Origin: Arthrobacter sp. MN05-02
GTDB lineage: Bacteria > Actinomycetota > Actinomycetes > Actinomycetales > Micrococcaceae
Reading direction: 5' to 3'
DNA length: 64,000 nucleotides
Assembly (NCBI GenBank): GCA_004001285.1
Contig: AP018697.1
Location: forward strand, 2,976,001 to 3,040,000
Shown piece by piece: positions 37,462 to 45,653 of the stretch. The position numbers and the translations under genes were made by a program. Every line of letters starts with the position of its first letter. The first letter of the stretch is position 1. The notes beneath the pieces are model-generated. The model did no database searches, was not told where the DNA came from, and was given only the letters and a program-made list of their open reading frames with translations.

Positions 37462-38241
37462 TCAGCGGGCGAGGGGACGGAGCGGAAGGGAGGTCGAGAC
37501 GGTGCGGTGCCAGCGATTCGCCGGAAGCGTCGGGTCGAGTGCAGCCATGCCGGTGGCGAACTTGGAGATCCTGCCGGGCCGGAGGCCGGAGGCCCAGAGG
37601 TGGCGGTCGAGGGCGCCGGCGGCGCTGCCGGACTTCGTCTCGATGATGACGGCACCGTCGAGCTCGTGGGCCTGCCCGCCGGGCCTGCGCCAGGTGACGC
37701 CGAGGTCGATCGTGGCCCGGCTCTCCGATCCGGGGAGGTAGAGCGTGATGCGTCGATAGCGTGTCTCGATCACGGGCTGCAGGACGCCGGCGGGCACCGA
37801 CCCGATGGAGCGGGCGAGTGTCCCGTTGACGTAGTCCAGGCCATGAGCGGTGAGGCGGTGGCTGTCGGAGGGCTCGTAGGGGATGCGTTCCTTGACGGTG
37901 GCCGAGCGCGCACCCTCGGTCTTCACCTCGAGGAAGCTGACGGCGCTGTCCACGTAGGTGCGGGTGCGGATCTTGTAGCGGCGGCGCCTGCCACGGGCGG
38001 CGAGCAGGTAGCTGTCGAGGGCCGGTGTGTCGAAGTAGACGGAATCGTAGGTGAAGGATCGCCGACCCAGTATCTCGAGGACGCGGACATCGGCGTCGAA
38101 TGATCGGAGGAGGTCTGCGGCGAGACGCACCCCGACCACGTACTTGCGGTCCATCCGGGTCTGCAGGGCGGCTGCGGTGTTCAGGTCCTCGAGGCTGACG
38201 GAAGCCCTGCGGTCCAGGCCAGCGAAGGCACCGGCACTCAC
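37462..38241 (-). CDS. VTC-domain (polyphosphate-polymerase-like) protein
   Basis: 259 residues, a triphosphate-tunnel metalloenzyme fold of the VTC type. Typical patches are DRKYVV, YDSVYFDTP, RGRRRRYKIRTRTYVDS, FLEVKTEG...KER, VIETRYRR and VIIETKSG. In yeast the related Vtc4 makes polyphosphate; in bacteria the substrate is uncertain, though nucleotide triphosphates or polyphosphate are reasonable. The GTG start overlaps the DUF4956 stop by four bases (GTGA), so the genes are coupled. Confidence 0.88.
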   Translation of the reverse strand: MSAGAFAGLDRRASVSLEDLNTAAALQTRMDRKYVVGVRLAADLLRSFDADVRVLEILGRRSFTYDSVYFDTPALDSYLLAARGRRRRYKIRTRTYVDSAVSFLEVKTEGARSATVKERIPYEPSDSHRLTAHGLDYVNGTLARSIGSVPAGVLQPVIETRYRRITLYLPGSESRATIDLGVTWRRPGGQAHELDGAVIIETKSGSAAGALDRHLWASGLRPGRISKFATGMAALDPTLPANRWHRTVSTSLPLRPLAR

Positions 38242-38972
38242 GACACACCCGCCGTCGACCGCATGCTGCCGGCCGGCTCCTCCTGGACCGGCGGCAGCGG
38301 CGGGACGTGCGCCGGATCAGCTGTGGGCACCACCTCGGGCAGGTCCGTGGAGCAGGTGGTCCCGGCCGGGATGTGCGGCCGGGTGGCCAACGGCGGCGTG
38401 GCGGGGGCCTGCCGCGCGTCGGCACCGGCGGCGCCGGCCTCGTAGCGGACCTCGACGGTGGTCCTGTCGTTCACGAGGTCCAGCTCGGACACGGTGGTGG
38501 AGTGGATCCGGGCGTTCAGCACCTCTGTGAGGCGGGCCCGGAGCACCGTCTCGTCGCTGATGGCCTGGTCCAGCACCACGAGCTGGTGCCGGTAGCCCGG
38601 GAGCACCCGTGCGTGGTCACCGATGACCATGACGGCGAGGATCAGCCCCATGAGGGCGAGCGGGAGCCACAGCGGCTCCGCACCGAGGCCCGCGATGAGC
38701 CCGAGGGCGAGCGCGGAGAAGTAGTAGGCCACCTCGTGCTGGGTCAGCTCGGTGGAGCGGAGGCGGATGATGGAGAGGACGCCGAACAGCCCGAGGCCCA
38801 GACCGACGCCGGCCGCGGACCCCGAGAGGGCCGTCGCCACCGCGAGGACCCCGACGTTCATGCCGAGGTAGGAGACCACGAGGTCGCGACGGCGGTGCCT
38901 GCGCAGGTACAGGCCGAAGGTCAGGAGCGTGATCGCCAGGAGGTCTGCGGCGATGAGGATCAGGGTGTTCAT
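38238..38972 (-). CDS. DUF4956 membrane protein
   Basis: 244 residues. The first part has about four membrane helices (LILIAADLLAITLLTFGLYL, VSYLGMNVGVLAVATALS, VGLGLGLFGVLSIIRLRS, AYYFSALALGLIAGLG), followed by a soluble domain and a Pro-rich tail. The SIIRLRSTELTQHEVAYYFSALALGLI region is the family signature. Function unknown. It starts the operon DUF4956-VTC-beta-helix lipoprotein, a pairing that recurs in bacteria and suggests a joint envelope role. Confidence 0.88.
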   Translation of the reverse strand: MNTLILIAADLLAITLLTFGLYLRRHRRRDLVVSYLGMNVGVLAVATALSGSAAGVGLGLGLFGVLSIIRLRSTELTQHEVAYYFSALALGLIAGLGAEPLWLPLALMGLILAVMVIGDHARVLPGYRHQLVVLDQAISDETVLRARLTEVLNARIHSTTVSELDLVNDRTTVEVRYEAGAAGADARQAPATPPLATRPHIPAGTTCSTDLPEVVPTADPAHVPPLPPVQEEPAGSMRSTAGVS

Positions 38973-39109
38973 GGGCTGTTCTCCGGTTCGTGGGGAAGGA
39001 TTCTTCTCCTACGTTCCGGGGGTACCCTGTGCCGCTGCTGTGTCGGACCAAGGCCCGGCATATGAGGTGGTGCCCATGGCTGCCACCCCTGGTCAGGGCG
39101 TGGTGCCGA

Positions 39110-40258
39110 TCAGTGCCGATCCGCCCTGACGGCGCGGTCGCGGCCCAGCTCCTTGGCGGTGTAGAGGGCCACATCGGCGGCTGCGATGGCGTTGCCGATG
39201 CGGTCGGGCCCGGGTGGCAGTGCTGCCAGTCCGTAGCTGATGGTAGGGAGAGGGAAGTCGAAGGCGGGCTGGCTCATGCGCAGGGTCTTGCTGATCAGCT
39301 CGGTGACCAGCTCCGCACTGTCGAGCCCGGCGCCGGGGAGCAGGAGGACGAATTCCTCCCCGCCGTAGCGTCCGACGAGATCCGTGGAACGGACCGAGCG
39401 GGTACAGGCCGCCGCGACCGCCTGGAGGACCGCGTCTCCGGCGGGATGTCCGTGCCTGTCGTTGACCTGCTTAAAGTTGTCCATGTCGGCCAGGACCAGG
39501 GTGCTCGGGGTGTCCCGGGTCGGCAGGTTTCGTATCTCGGACTCTGCCAGTTCGAGGAAGCCGCGGCGGTTCAGGATCCTCGTCAGTTCATCGTGACTGG
39601 CCTGCGCCCGGAGCTCCCTGAGAGCCTGTTCGTTGCTGAGGGTCGCCATGGTGAAGGACACCACGATCAGCAGGACCATGGTGAACAGGGTCGTGGGAAC
39701 GGTGCCGAAGTAGGTCTGGAAGGTCGACGAGGAGGGACCGGCGGCCACGAAGGCGATCCACCGGCACAGGTAGTACAGCCCCAGGGCGCCCGAAGCGACC
39801 GCGAGCGGACGTTGTGTGGTGGTCGTGTTCGGGTCCAGCCGCCAGATCTCGAGGGAGGCCCGCCCGATGAAGAACGTCATGAAGGCGAGGAAGAACCCTC
39901 CGGCGGACCAGGTGTTTGTCGACGGACTGTCGAAGGCCGACGCCACCACCGTGATGACCGGTGCGATCAGGATCTGCCACGGTCTCGGTGCCGTCGTGCG
40001 CAGGGCCCGCGCGCCGGCCCACACGCATGCGGCTCCCGACACCAGCAGGGCGTTGCCGGCCGGGTTGGCCCAGACCTGGTGGACGGTGCCGTCACACAGG
40101 TAGAGACCGGTCCCGGTGAGGAACGAGGCGATCGCGGCGCACCACCAGGTGCTGTAGGTGGAGTGGCTGCGCCGCACGCTCACACCGTAGAACAGCACCA
40201 GCAGGGTCGACGCGATCACGCCGAAGGCAACCTGCAGCGTCACAACATCCAGCCTCAT
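39110..40258 (-). CDS. Membrane GGDEF diguanylate cyclase
   Basis: 382 residues. Six or so membrane helices in the N-terminal 210 residues, then a GGDEF domain with GRYGGEEF and the inhibitory I-site RSTD five residues before it. It makes c-di-GMP from two GTP and is likely feedback-inhibited by product. The sensing part has no recognised domain. No EAL domain is present. It lies 3.3 kb from a c-di-GMP riboswitch, the only other c-di-GMP element that I see in the window. Confidence 0.93.
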   Translation of the reverse strand: MRLDVVTLQVAFGVIASTLLVLFYGVSVRRSHSTYSTWWCAAIASFLTGTGLYLCDGTVHQVWANPAGNALLVSGAACVWAGARALRTTAPRPWQILIAPVITVVASAFDSPSTNTWSAGGFFLAFMTFFIGRASLEIWRLDPNTTTTQRPLAVASGALGLYYLCRWIAFVAAGPSSSTFQTYFGTVPTTLFTMVLLIVVSFTMATLSNEQALRELRAQASHDELTRILNRRGFLELAESEIRNLPTRDTPSTLVLADMDNFKQVNDRHGHPAGDAVLQAVAAACTRSVRSTDLVGRYGGEEFVLLLPGAGLDSAELVTELISKTLRMSQPAFDFPLPTISYGLAALPPGPDRIGNAIAAADVALYTAKELGRDRAVRADRH

Positions 40259-40471
40259 GCAGCTCCTGCCATCGCGCGATGTCCCTCCGGCCGCCCAAGC
40301 ACCTGTCCGAAGCCTGATCGGACCCGGCATCGCCTCCACGATCGACCGCCGATCACCCCGGCGGAGGCCATGCCCGGTCCTCGCGCAGGTCGTGCACCGC
40401 CCGAGGTGGTGCTACCGATGGTAGCGAACGCGAACACAGGGGCCGATCCGGTGAAGGACGAGGCACACACC

Positions 40472-41077
40472 TCATCGACTGGTTCGGTCGGCCTCGGTGG
40501 GCGTATGGAGGTCGATGAGATGCTCGCCGAGCCGCTTGATCCTTGCGCTGCTGCCGGGATCGATACCGACGCCCGAGACGACGGCGCCCTGCATGAGGAC
40601 CAGCCAGCAGTAGGCGAAGTCCTCCGCGTCGGTCAGGCCCATCGCCGTGGCGGCCTTCTCGACCGTGGACCGGATGTCGTCCAGGTAGAGTACGGCGGCG
40701 GCCCCGATCGCATGGCGGGGACCGGTCTCCAGCAGGGCGCGGACATAGGGGCAGCCCGCGAAGTCCGGCGCGTGGAACCACTCGTCGAAGATGTCGAAGA
40801 CCGCCAGCAGCTGCCCGCGGGGCGTATCCGCGCGGCGCTCGCTTTCCGCCCCGAGATAGCCGATCGTGAAGAGGCGCTGACGGCGTTCGAAGAACGCCAT
40901 GACCAGATCGTCCTTCGACGGGAAGTGATGATAGAAGCTCGCCTTGGCCACGCCGGCCGTCGCGATGATCTCGTTCACCCCGACAGCCCGTATCCCGCGC
41001 TGCAGGAACAGGTCGTACGACGTCGTGAGGATGCGCTCCCTGGCGTCCTTCGGCCGGACTGGTGCCGCTGCACCCAT
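40472..41077 (-). CDS. TetR-family regulator
   Basis: 201 residues. Helix-turn-helix: ARERILTTSYDLFLQRGIRAVGVNEIIATAGVAKASFYHHFPSKDDL. The C-terminal domain (DEWFHAPDFAGCPYVRALLE) is like AcrR/EbrR-type regulators that sense amphipathic or aromatic compounds. It probably binds the palindrome at 41120, between it and the downstream plus-strand gene; no other target is evident. Confidence 0.92.
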   Translation of the reverse strand: MGAAAPVRPKDARERILTTSYDLFLQRGIRAVGVNEIIATAGVAKASFYHHFPSKDDLVMAFFERRQRLFTIGYLGAESERRADTPRGQLLAVFDIFDEWFHAPDFAGCPYVRALLETGPRHAIGAAAVLYLDDIRSTVEKAATAMGLTDAEDFAYCWLVLMQGAVVSGVGIDPGSSARIKRLGEHLIDLHTPTEADRTSR

Positions 41078-41119
41078 CGATCTCCCCTGCTGTCGAGTCG
41101 TTCCTCCATCCTAAGGTAG

Positions 41120-41133
41120 ACAGACCGGTCTGT
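41120..41133. promoter_or_regulatory. TetR-type operator, ACAGACCGGTCTGT
   Basis: A perfect 14-base palindrome 43 bases upstream of the TetR start at 41077, in the divergent region with the gene at 41298. Autoregulation is likely. Confidence 0.82.
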
Positions 41134-41297
41134 AGGTCGTGTACGCTGAACCGTCCGGCGGTTCCCCCAGCCGTCGGACATCTGGAGAGGCGTGAGACCC
41201 GATCCACGGTGCCGGCGGCCCCGAAAGAGACCGCCGGCACCGCTTCCACGGGAGGACGAAGGCGGCCCGACAACCGCACGAGGGAGGGAGGTGTCCG

Positions 41298-41723
41298 GTG
41301 ATGCCCTCTTCCGCGGAGACCGGGAGGTTCCACCTGTCGTACCTCGCGACCGGCGTGCTGACGGTGTGCTGGGCGAGATCCCTCGAAGTGACCGCGGGCG
41401 ACATCGAGGCCCTCAGGATTTGCCTGCAGGAACTGGCCCCGGGACGCCTTCCTCCGGTCCTGGCCGACCTCAACGGCATGATCACCCTCTCCAGGGAAGC
41501 TTTCGCCGCCCTGTCCTCCGCGACCGATCTCCCGGCGGTCGCCGTCGTCGGCGCTTCGCCTGTCGAGAAGGTACTGGTCGCCCACTTCCAGGCGGTGCAC
41601 CGGCCCGCGTACCCGATCGAGTACTTCGAGCGACGGGACGAGGCCCTGACCTGGTTGCTCCGACGGGCACCCCGCATCGCGACCGGCCCGGTTCCGGCAG
41701 CACCGGCGATCGTCGGCTCCTGA
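41298..41723 (+). CDS. SpoIIAA/STAS-like protein of unknown function (DUF7793-like)
   Basis: 141 residues. The core (FHLSYLATGVLTVCWAR...DIEALRICLQELAPGRLPPVLADLNGMITLSREAFAALSSATDLPAVAVVGASPVEKVLVAHFQAV) has the alternating strands and helices of small SpoIIAA/STAS-like proteins common in Micrococcaceae. No catalytic motif is seen. GTG at 41298 or ATG at 41301 may be the start. The function is unknown; it may be controlled by the divergent TetR protein. Confidence 0.65.
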   Translation: MMPSSAETGRFHLSYLATGVLTVCWARSLEVTAGDIEALRICLQELAPGRLPPVLADLNGMITLSREAFAALSSATDLPAVAVVGASPVEKVLVAHFQAVHRPAYPIEYFERRDEALTWLLRRAPRIATGPVPAAPAIVGS

Positions 41724-41760
41724 CGTCACGGCCTTCCGGCCGGTCGGGACGACCACCGCC

Positions 41761-41787
41761 CCCCCGTGCCTGCTGTCGGCACGGGGG
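41761..41787. terminator. Convergent terminator between the STAS-like gene and lysE
   Basis: CCCCCGTGCC (41761-41770) pairs with GGCACGGGGG (41778-41787) around a 7-base loop. It lies between stops at 41723 and 41862. Confidence 0.75.
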
Positions 41788-41861
41788 GACGGCGCTGCTG
41801 GGGTGGCACTCCGTCCGCTCGCCTGCGCTCCGCCCCCGGCTGACGGGGCTGCGAGCCGCGG

Positions 41862-42461
41862 CTACACGACGAGCATCACCGCGAGGACGAGCATGACGAC
41901 GGCGATCGACCCGTCGAGGACACGCCAGGCCCACCGGCGGGTGAAGAGCGGGGCGAGGTACCGCGCTCCGGCACCGAGGGCCGTGAACCAGAGGATGCTC
42001 CCGAGGCCCGCGCCGGCCGCGAACCACCACTTCCCCGGGGTGCCGTGGGTGCTGGCCAGCGATCCCAGCAACAGCACGGTGTCGAGGTAGACGTGCGGGT
42101 TCAGCCACGTGAGGGCGAGGCAGGTACCGAGTGCGGCCCGCCAGGAGATGCCCGTCCGGCTGTCGGTGTCGAGCCTGCCACCCCGGACGGCCCGGCGCGC
42201 AGCAACCACCGCGTATCCGGTGAGGAAGACCGCTCCTGCCCAGCGCACCATCTCGAGGACGACAGGGGCGCCTGCGATCACCACACCCAGTCCGCCGACT
42301 CCGAGGGCGATCAGCACGAGATCCGAGAGTGCGCACACGGTCACGACCAGTGCCACGTGGGACCGCCGTAGGCCCTGGCTCAGGACGAAGGCGTTCTGGG
42401 AACCGATGGCGACGATCAGGGTCAACCCGGCAGCGAGTCCGGTAGCAGCGGAAGCGATCAC
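41862..42461 (-). CDS. lysE: LysE/ArgO-type basic amino acid exporter
   Basis: 199 residues with six predicted membrane helices. The head GLAAGLTLIVAIGSQNAFVLSQGLRR is the LysE/ArgO signature, and WLNPHVYLDTVLLLGS follows in the second half. It exports L-lysine and/or L-arginine. The divergent LysG/ArgP-type regulator at 42530 is the usual partner, so export is likely induced when basic amino acids build up. Confidence 0.93.
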   Translation of the reverse strand: MIASAATGLAAGLTLIVAIGSQNAFVLSQGLRRSHVALVVTVCALSDLVLIALGVGGLGVVIAGAPVVLEMVRWAGAVFLTGYAVVAARRAVRGGRLDTDSRTGISWRAALGTCLALTWLNPHVYLDTVLLLGSLASTHGTPGKWWFAAGAGLGSILWFTALGAGARYLAPLFTRRWAWRVLDGSIAVVMLVLAVMLVV

Positions 42462-42529
42462 ACCACCACGGTAGGAGTGGAGGAATCTTCAGACCAGCTA
42501 ATACTTCTTCAGCATGGTAAGACGGGCTT

Positions 42530-43432
42530 ATGTGGAGCATCGAACCGGCCCAGGCAAGGGCCCTCGCGGCCATCGTGGGCGAGGGCAGTTTCGAGGGGGC
42601 CGCCGCCCTGCTCTCGGTGACGTCCTCGGCGGTGAGTCAGCGCATCCGCGCTCTCGAGGTCGCCGTCGGACGCCCGGTGATCACACGCACCCGACCGCTG
42701 CAACCCACCCGGGCCGGCGAGGCCATCGTCCGCTTCGCACGCCAGTTCGACCTGTTGTCCGCGGACCTCGCTTCCGAGCTGAGAACCGCCGGCGAACAGC
42801 AGCATCAGCGCATCACGATCGTCATCAACGGGGACTCACTGCACACCTGGGTCCTGCCGGCCCTGGCGCCACTCGCCGAGAACCTGCAGGTCGAGGTACT
42901 GCGGGAGGACCAGGAGCATTCCCTCGACCTACTGCGCGACGGAACCGCCGCCGCAGCCATCACGTCCATCGCCGAGCCCGTCCAGGGATGCTCGTCCCGG
43001 CCCCTGGGCATCATGCGCTACCTCCCTGTGTGCACGCAGCCCTTCCGGGAGAAGTGGTTCCCCGACGGTGCGGGCCCGGACCGCCTCGCGGACGCTCCCG
43101 TGATCGTCTTCGACCGCAAGGACGACCTGCAGGACCGCTACCTGCGCACCCGTACCCGGCGGCCCGTCTCCCGGCCCCGCCACTTCGTCCCCGCAGCGCA
43201 GGAGTTCGCCGACGCGATCCGGCTCGGCATGGGGTGGGGGCTGCTGTCCGAACTCGAGCTGGAAGCCGGACCCCGCACCGGCGACGTCGGCCCCCTCGAG
43301 CCCGGGGGCCACGTGGACGTCCCGCTGTACTGGCAGCAGTGGCGCCACGGCTCCCGGTCCCTCGACGCCGTCGGCGAGGCGGTCATCCGCGCGTCCGCCG
43401 TCCTGCGCCGGCCGGAAGCAGGGACGGAGTGA
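42530..43432 (+). CDS. lysG: LysG/ArgP-type LysR regulator
   Basis: 300 residues with a LysR helix-turn-helix (ALAAIVGEGSFEGAAALLSVTSSAVSQRIRALE) and an effector-binding domain. The close match to ArgP/LysG and the divergent lysE gene 69 bases away show that it activates export in response to basic amino acids. Confidence 0.94.
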   Translation: MWSIEPAQARALAAIVGEGSFEGAAALLSVTSSAVSQRIRALEVAVGRPVITRTRPLQPTRAGEAIVRFARQFDLLSADLASELRTAGEQQHQRITIVINGDSLHTWVLPALAPLAENLQVEVLREDQEHSLDLLRDGTAAAAITSIAEPVQGCSSRPLGIMRYLPVCTQPFREKWFPDGAGPDRLADAPVIVFDRKDDLQDRYLRTRTRRPVSRPRHFVPAAQEFADAIRLGMGWGLLSELELEAGPRTGDVGPLEPGGHVDVPLYWQQWRHGSRSLDAVGEAVIRASAVLRRPEAGTE

Positions 43433-43527
43433 GCGTCCCGGGCCGCTTCGAACCGGCTTCGCCTGCCGCGAACCTGCAGTGGCAGAAGGGTCACCCGACA
43501 TTGCTAAGATCGTCGGGCGGGCAGCCG

Positions 43528-43606
43528 CTCGTCGACAAAGGCAAACCCGGTGCGAACCGGGGACGCAAAGCCACGGAACCCACGAGGTCAGCCGGGCCGC
43601 CGAAGA
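43528..43606 (+). ncRNA. c-di-GMP-I riboswitch (GEMM-I) upstream of a response regulator
   Basis: The core matches the GEMM-I pattern closely: AAAGGCAAACC (43537-43547), a stem-loop with the GNRA-like GCGAA region, GGGACGCAAAGCCACGG (43560-43576), then GGTCAGCCGGGCCGCCGAA (43586-43603). A TAAGAT -10-like box lies at 43505-43510. The next gene on the strand is the response regulator at 43745; about 138 bases separate them and would hold the expression platform. Whether binding turns the gene on or off is not clear, since no terminator stem is obvious. Confidence 0.92.
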
Positions 43607-43744
43607 GAACAGGTCCACGGAGTATGCCTCGGACACGCCAAGTCAATACAGTCCTTCCAGCACGGTACTCGCCGGGGTCCCCACGGACGGCGGCAGTCCT
43701 GGTGACGCCGCGCTGGGCCAACCGCCATCATCAGGCACCCGGTC

Positions 43745-44626
43745 ATGAATAGCCCCCTCTCCGGTGACCGCCGGGCCGCCGTCGTGATCGAGGACGATCT
43801 CGACATCAGGAATCTCGTGTCCGCCATCCTCGAGCAGGGTGGCTTCCAGGTCAGCGGCGTATCCAGCGGCCGCGAAGGCGTCGACGTCGTCCGCCAGGAA
43901 CACCCGGCCGTCGTCACGCTCGATATCGGTCTGCCCGATATCGACGGGTACAAGGTCCTACGGCGGATCCGCGCCACGACGGACTGCTACGTGATCGTCC
44001 TCAGCGGACGCACGGACGAGATGGACATCCTCACGGCGCTCCAGGCCGGTGCCGACGACTACGTGCTGAAGCCCTTCCGCCCGCGCGAGTTCCGAGCCCG
44101 TATCGACGCGATGCTCCGCAGGCCGCGCATAGGCCAGAACGCGCAGCACCCCCCGACTCCGCCGCCCGCGCCCGCAGCGCCGGCACCCGCACCCGCACTT
44201 GCACCAGCACCGGCACCGGCACCGGCACCCGATCGTCGCACGGATGCCGGGACGGCCTCGGGGACGGCAGGCCTCCTGCGGAACGGCAGCCTCGTCGTGG
44301 ACAGCGAAGCCCGCACGGCGACCTGCTCCGGGGTCGAGCTGCCGCTCACGAAGACCGAGTTCAACCTGCTCCACGCGTTGATGGCGAGCAATGGCGCGGT
44401 GCGGACGAAGGAGGAACTGGTCCGTGTGTCCCGCGGCCGTGACTACCGCGGGTACAACTTCGTGAGCCGCACGGACGAACGGGCCATCGAGGTGCACATC
44501 GCCAACCTGCGCCAGAAACTCGCCCGGTCGGAAGGGGACCCCGAACTCATCACGACGGTGCGTGGCGTGGGCTTCCGGATCATGCCGAGGCGCGTCGATC
44601 CGGGGCAGGAGCGCGCGTCCGGCTAG
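43745..44626 (+). CDS. Response regulator with winged-helix output and Ala-Pro linker
   Basis: 293 residues. The receiver domain (residues 11-126) has the acidic pair EDD at 16-18, the phospho-acceptor Asp 60 in VVTLDIGLPDIDGY and the Lys in VLKPF. A long Ala/Pro linker (about residues 135-165, encoded by repeats of GCACCGGCACC type) leads to an OmpR-like winged helix (LPLTKTEFNLLHALMAS...EVHIANLRQKL...TVRGVGFRI). It should bind DNA when phosphorylated. No kinase gene lies next to it. Its stop overlaps the degenerate Hpt gene by four bases (CTAG). Its expression is very likely controlled by the c-di-GMP riboswitch upstream. Confidence 0.93.
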   Translation: MNSPLSGDRRAAVVIEDDLDIRNLVSAILEQGGFQVSGVSSGREGVDVVRQEHPAVVTLDIGLPDIDGYKVLRRIRATTDCYVIVLSGRTDEMDILTALQAGADDYVLKPFRPREFRARIDAMLRRPRIGQNAQHPPTPPPAPAAPAPAPALAPAPAPAPAPDRRTDAGTASGTAGLLRNGSLVVDSEARTATCSGVELPLTKTEFNLLHALMASNGAVRTKEELVRVSRGRDYRGYNFVSRTDERAIEVHIANLRQKLARSEGDPELITTVRGVGFRIMPRRVDPGQERASG

Positions 44627-45072
44627 TGGCGTCCCAGGTAGGTCTCGAGCAGTTCACGGACCGTGTCCGTCGCACAGCCTCGGAGCAGCGCGACCGACCG
44701 CCGAGCGGCGCCGAGGTCGCCGGCAGCGAGGAAGCGCTGTGTGGCGAGTGCGGCATGCTTCAGACGCATGGCCCCCACCATCGCCGCCGACGTCGTCACG
44801 CTGAGCACGGCGTCCTGGGCGGCTATGGGGTCGCCGTCCTGCAACCAGGTCTCCAGGCGGTCGATCTTCCCTTCCAGCGTCTCGGAGAAGTCGCGGGCGA
44901 AACGCTCGACGACGAACGTGTCCGGGAAGTCGCGCTCCATGTCCCGCAGCACGTCGAGGTCCAGGAGAGGCGCAGCCTTGCCCGGCGCGTCCGGAACCCG
45001 GACGGCGTCGCCCTGCGGGGGCGCCCCCGCCTGGTGCTGGCCGGGAGGCGGCGGGGTCGGATGGATGGGCAC
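44623..45072 (-). CDS. Hpt-like protein lacking the phospho-histidine
   Basis: 149 residues from a GTG at 45072. After a Pro-rich tail (about 30 residues) comes a four-helix Hpt-like domain: LDLDVLRDMERDFPDTFVVERFARDFSETLEGKIDRLETWL, then DAVLSVTTSAAMVGAMRL. In true Hpt domains this last segment reads H-x-L-K-S-x-A, with His as phospho-acceptor; here it is L90-S-V-T-T-S-A, so the His is replaced by Leu. It cannot be a phospho-relay protein in the usual way and may act as a decoy or scaffold. It converges with the response regulator gene, overlapping it by four bases. Confidence 0.72.
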   Translation of the reverse strand: MPIHPTPPPPGQHQAGAPPQGDAVRVPDAPGKAAPLLDLDVLRDMERDFPDTFVVERFARDFSETLEGKIDRLETWLQDGDPIAAQDAVLSVTTSAAMVGAMRLKHAALATQRFLAAGDLGAARRSVALLRGCATDTVRELLETYLGRH

Positions 45073-45385
45073 AATCCAAGGGTAGCGACGGCGGGAACGG
45101 GCGGCGCGGTATCCACAGCTTCTTGCGCAAAGCTTGTGGAACGGCGGAGGCACCCCTAGGGAACAGCTCCTCGTGGTCGAGGTCAGGGGCTGTCGGTCCT
45201 CGCCCGCCGACGACATGTACTCGCCAGTAATCCGCAGACTCCTTATCATCGGGGACTGGGTGTGGCTGGGGTCACATAGGGCAAGCCCTATCCCGTTACC
45301 GGGCCAGACGGGACTCGGCCTCGAGCCCCGGATCCGACAGCGAGCCCGAGCAGTCCTTCTGTCCGGGACGATTGCAGGGGGCACT
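45073..45385. other. Intergenic region with a small inverted repeat
   Basis: About 313 bases between the Hpt-like gene and the DUF1508 gene. The inverted repeat TCCACAGCTT ... AAGCTTGTGGA (45112-45140) contains TATCCACAG, which resembles a DnaA box. No gene or RNA family is recognised in the rest. Confidence 0.4.
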
Positions 45386-45622
45386 ATGGCTGCGGCGTTC
45401 GAACTCTTCCATGATCGGGACGATGCATTCAGATTCAGGTTGAAGACACCGGATGGGACGGTCATCGCCGTGTCCAGACCGTTCCCTGGCAAGGCTGCGG
45501 CTGTGGCGGGCATCCGGGCCGTCCGTGAGTGCGCCGGGACCGGCCTGATCACGGACCTCTGCCCGCCGACGCCTTCTCCCGAGGAAGCCCCGCAACGGTC
45601 CGCTGGATCCGCTCCCGGGTAG
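45386..45622 (+). CDS. DUF1508 (YegP-like) small protein
   Basis: 78 residues: FELFHDRDDAFRFRLKTPDGTVIAVSRPFPGKAAAVAGIRAVRECA fits the DUF1508/YegP pattern, a small beta-rich domain with a short helix. Its function is unknown; homologues may bind small ligands. GGGGG lies just upstream of the ATG at 45386. Confidence 0.82.
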   Translation: MAAAFELFHDRDDAFRFRLKTPDGTVIAVSRPFPGKAAAVAGIRAVRECAGTGLITDLCPPTPSPEEAPQRSAGSAPG

Positions 45623-45653
45623 TCCTCCCGAGGCAGGCGGAGGACGCCCGCGC

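Noticed and set aside
43479..43748. An 89-residue plus-strand open frame at the riboswitch
   Set aside because: It lies across the GEMM aptamer, which has strong RNA conservation, and it has no ribosome site or protein similarity that I can see.
44150..44235. Repeat-like GCACCGGCACC stretch that could suggest a small satellite or CRISPR
   Set aside because: It encodes the Ala-Pro linker of the response regulator. The units are not separated by unique spacers and are in frame.
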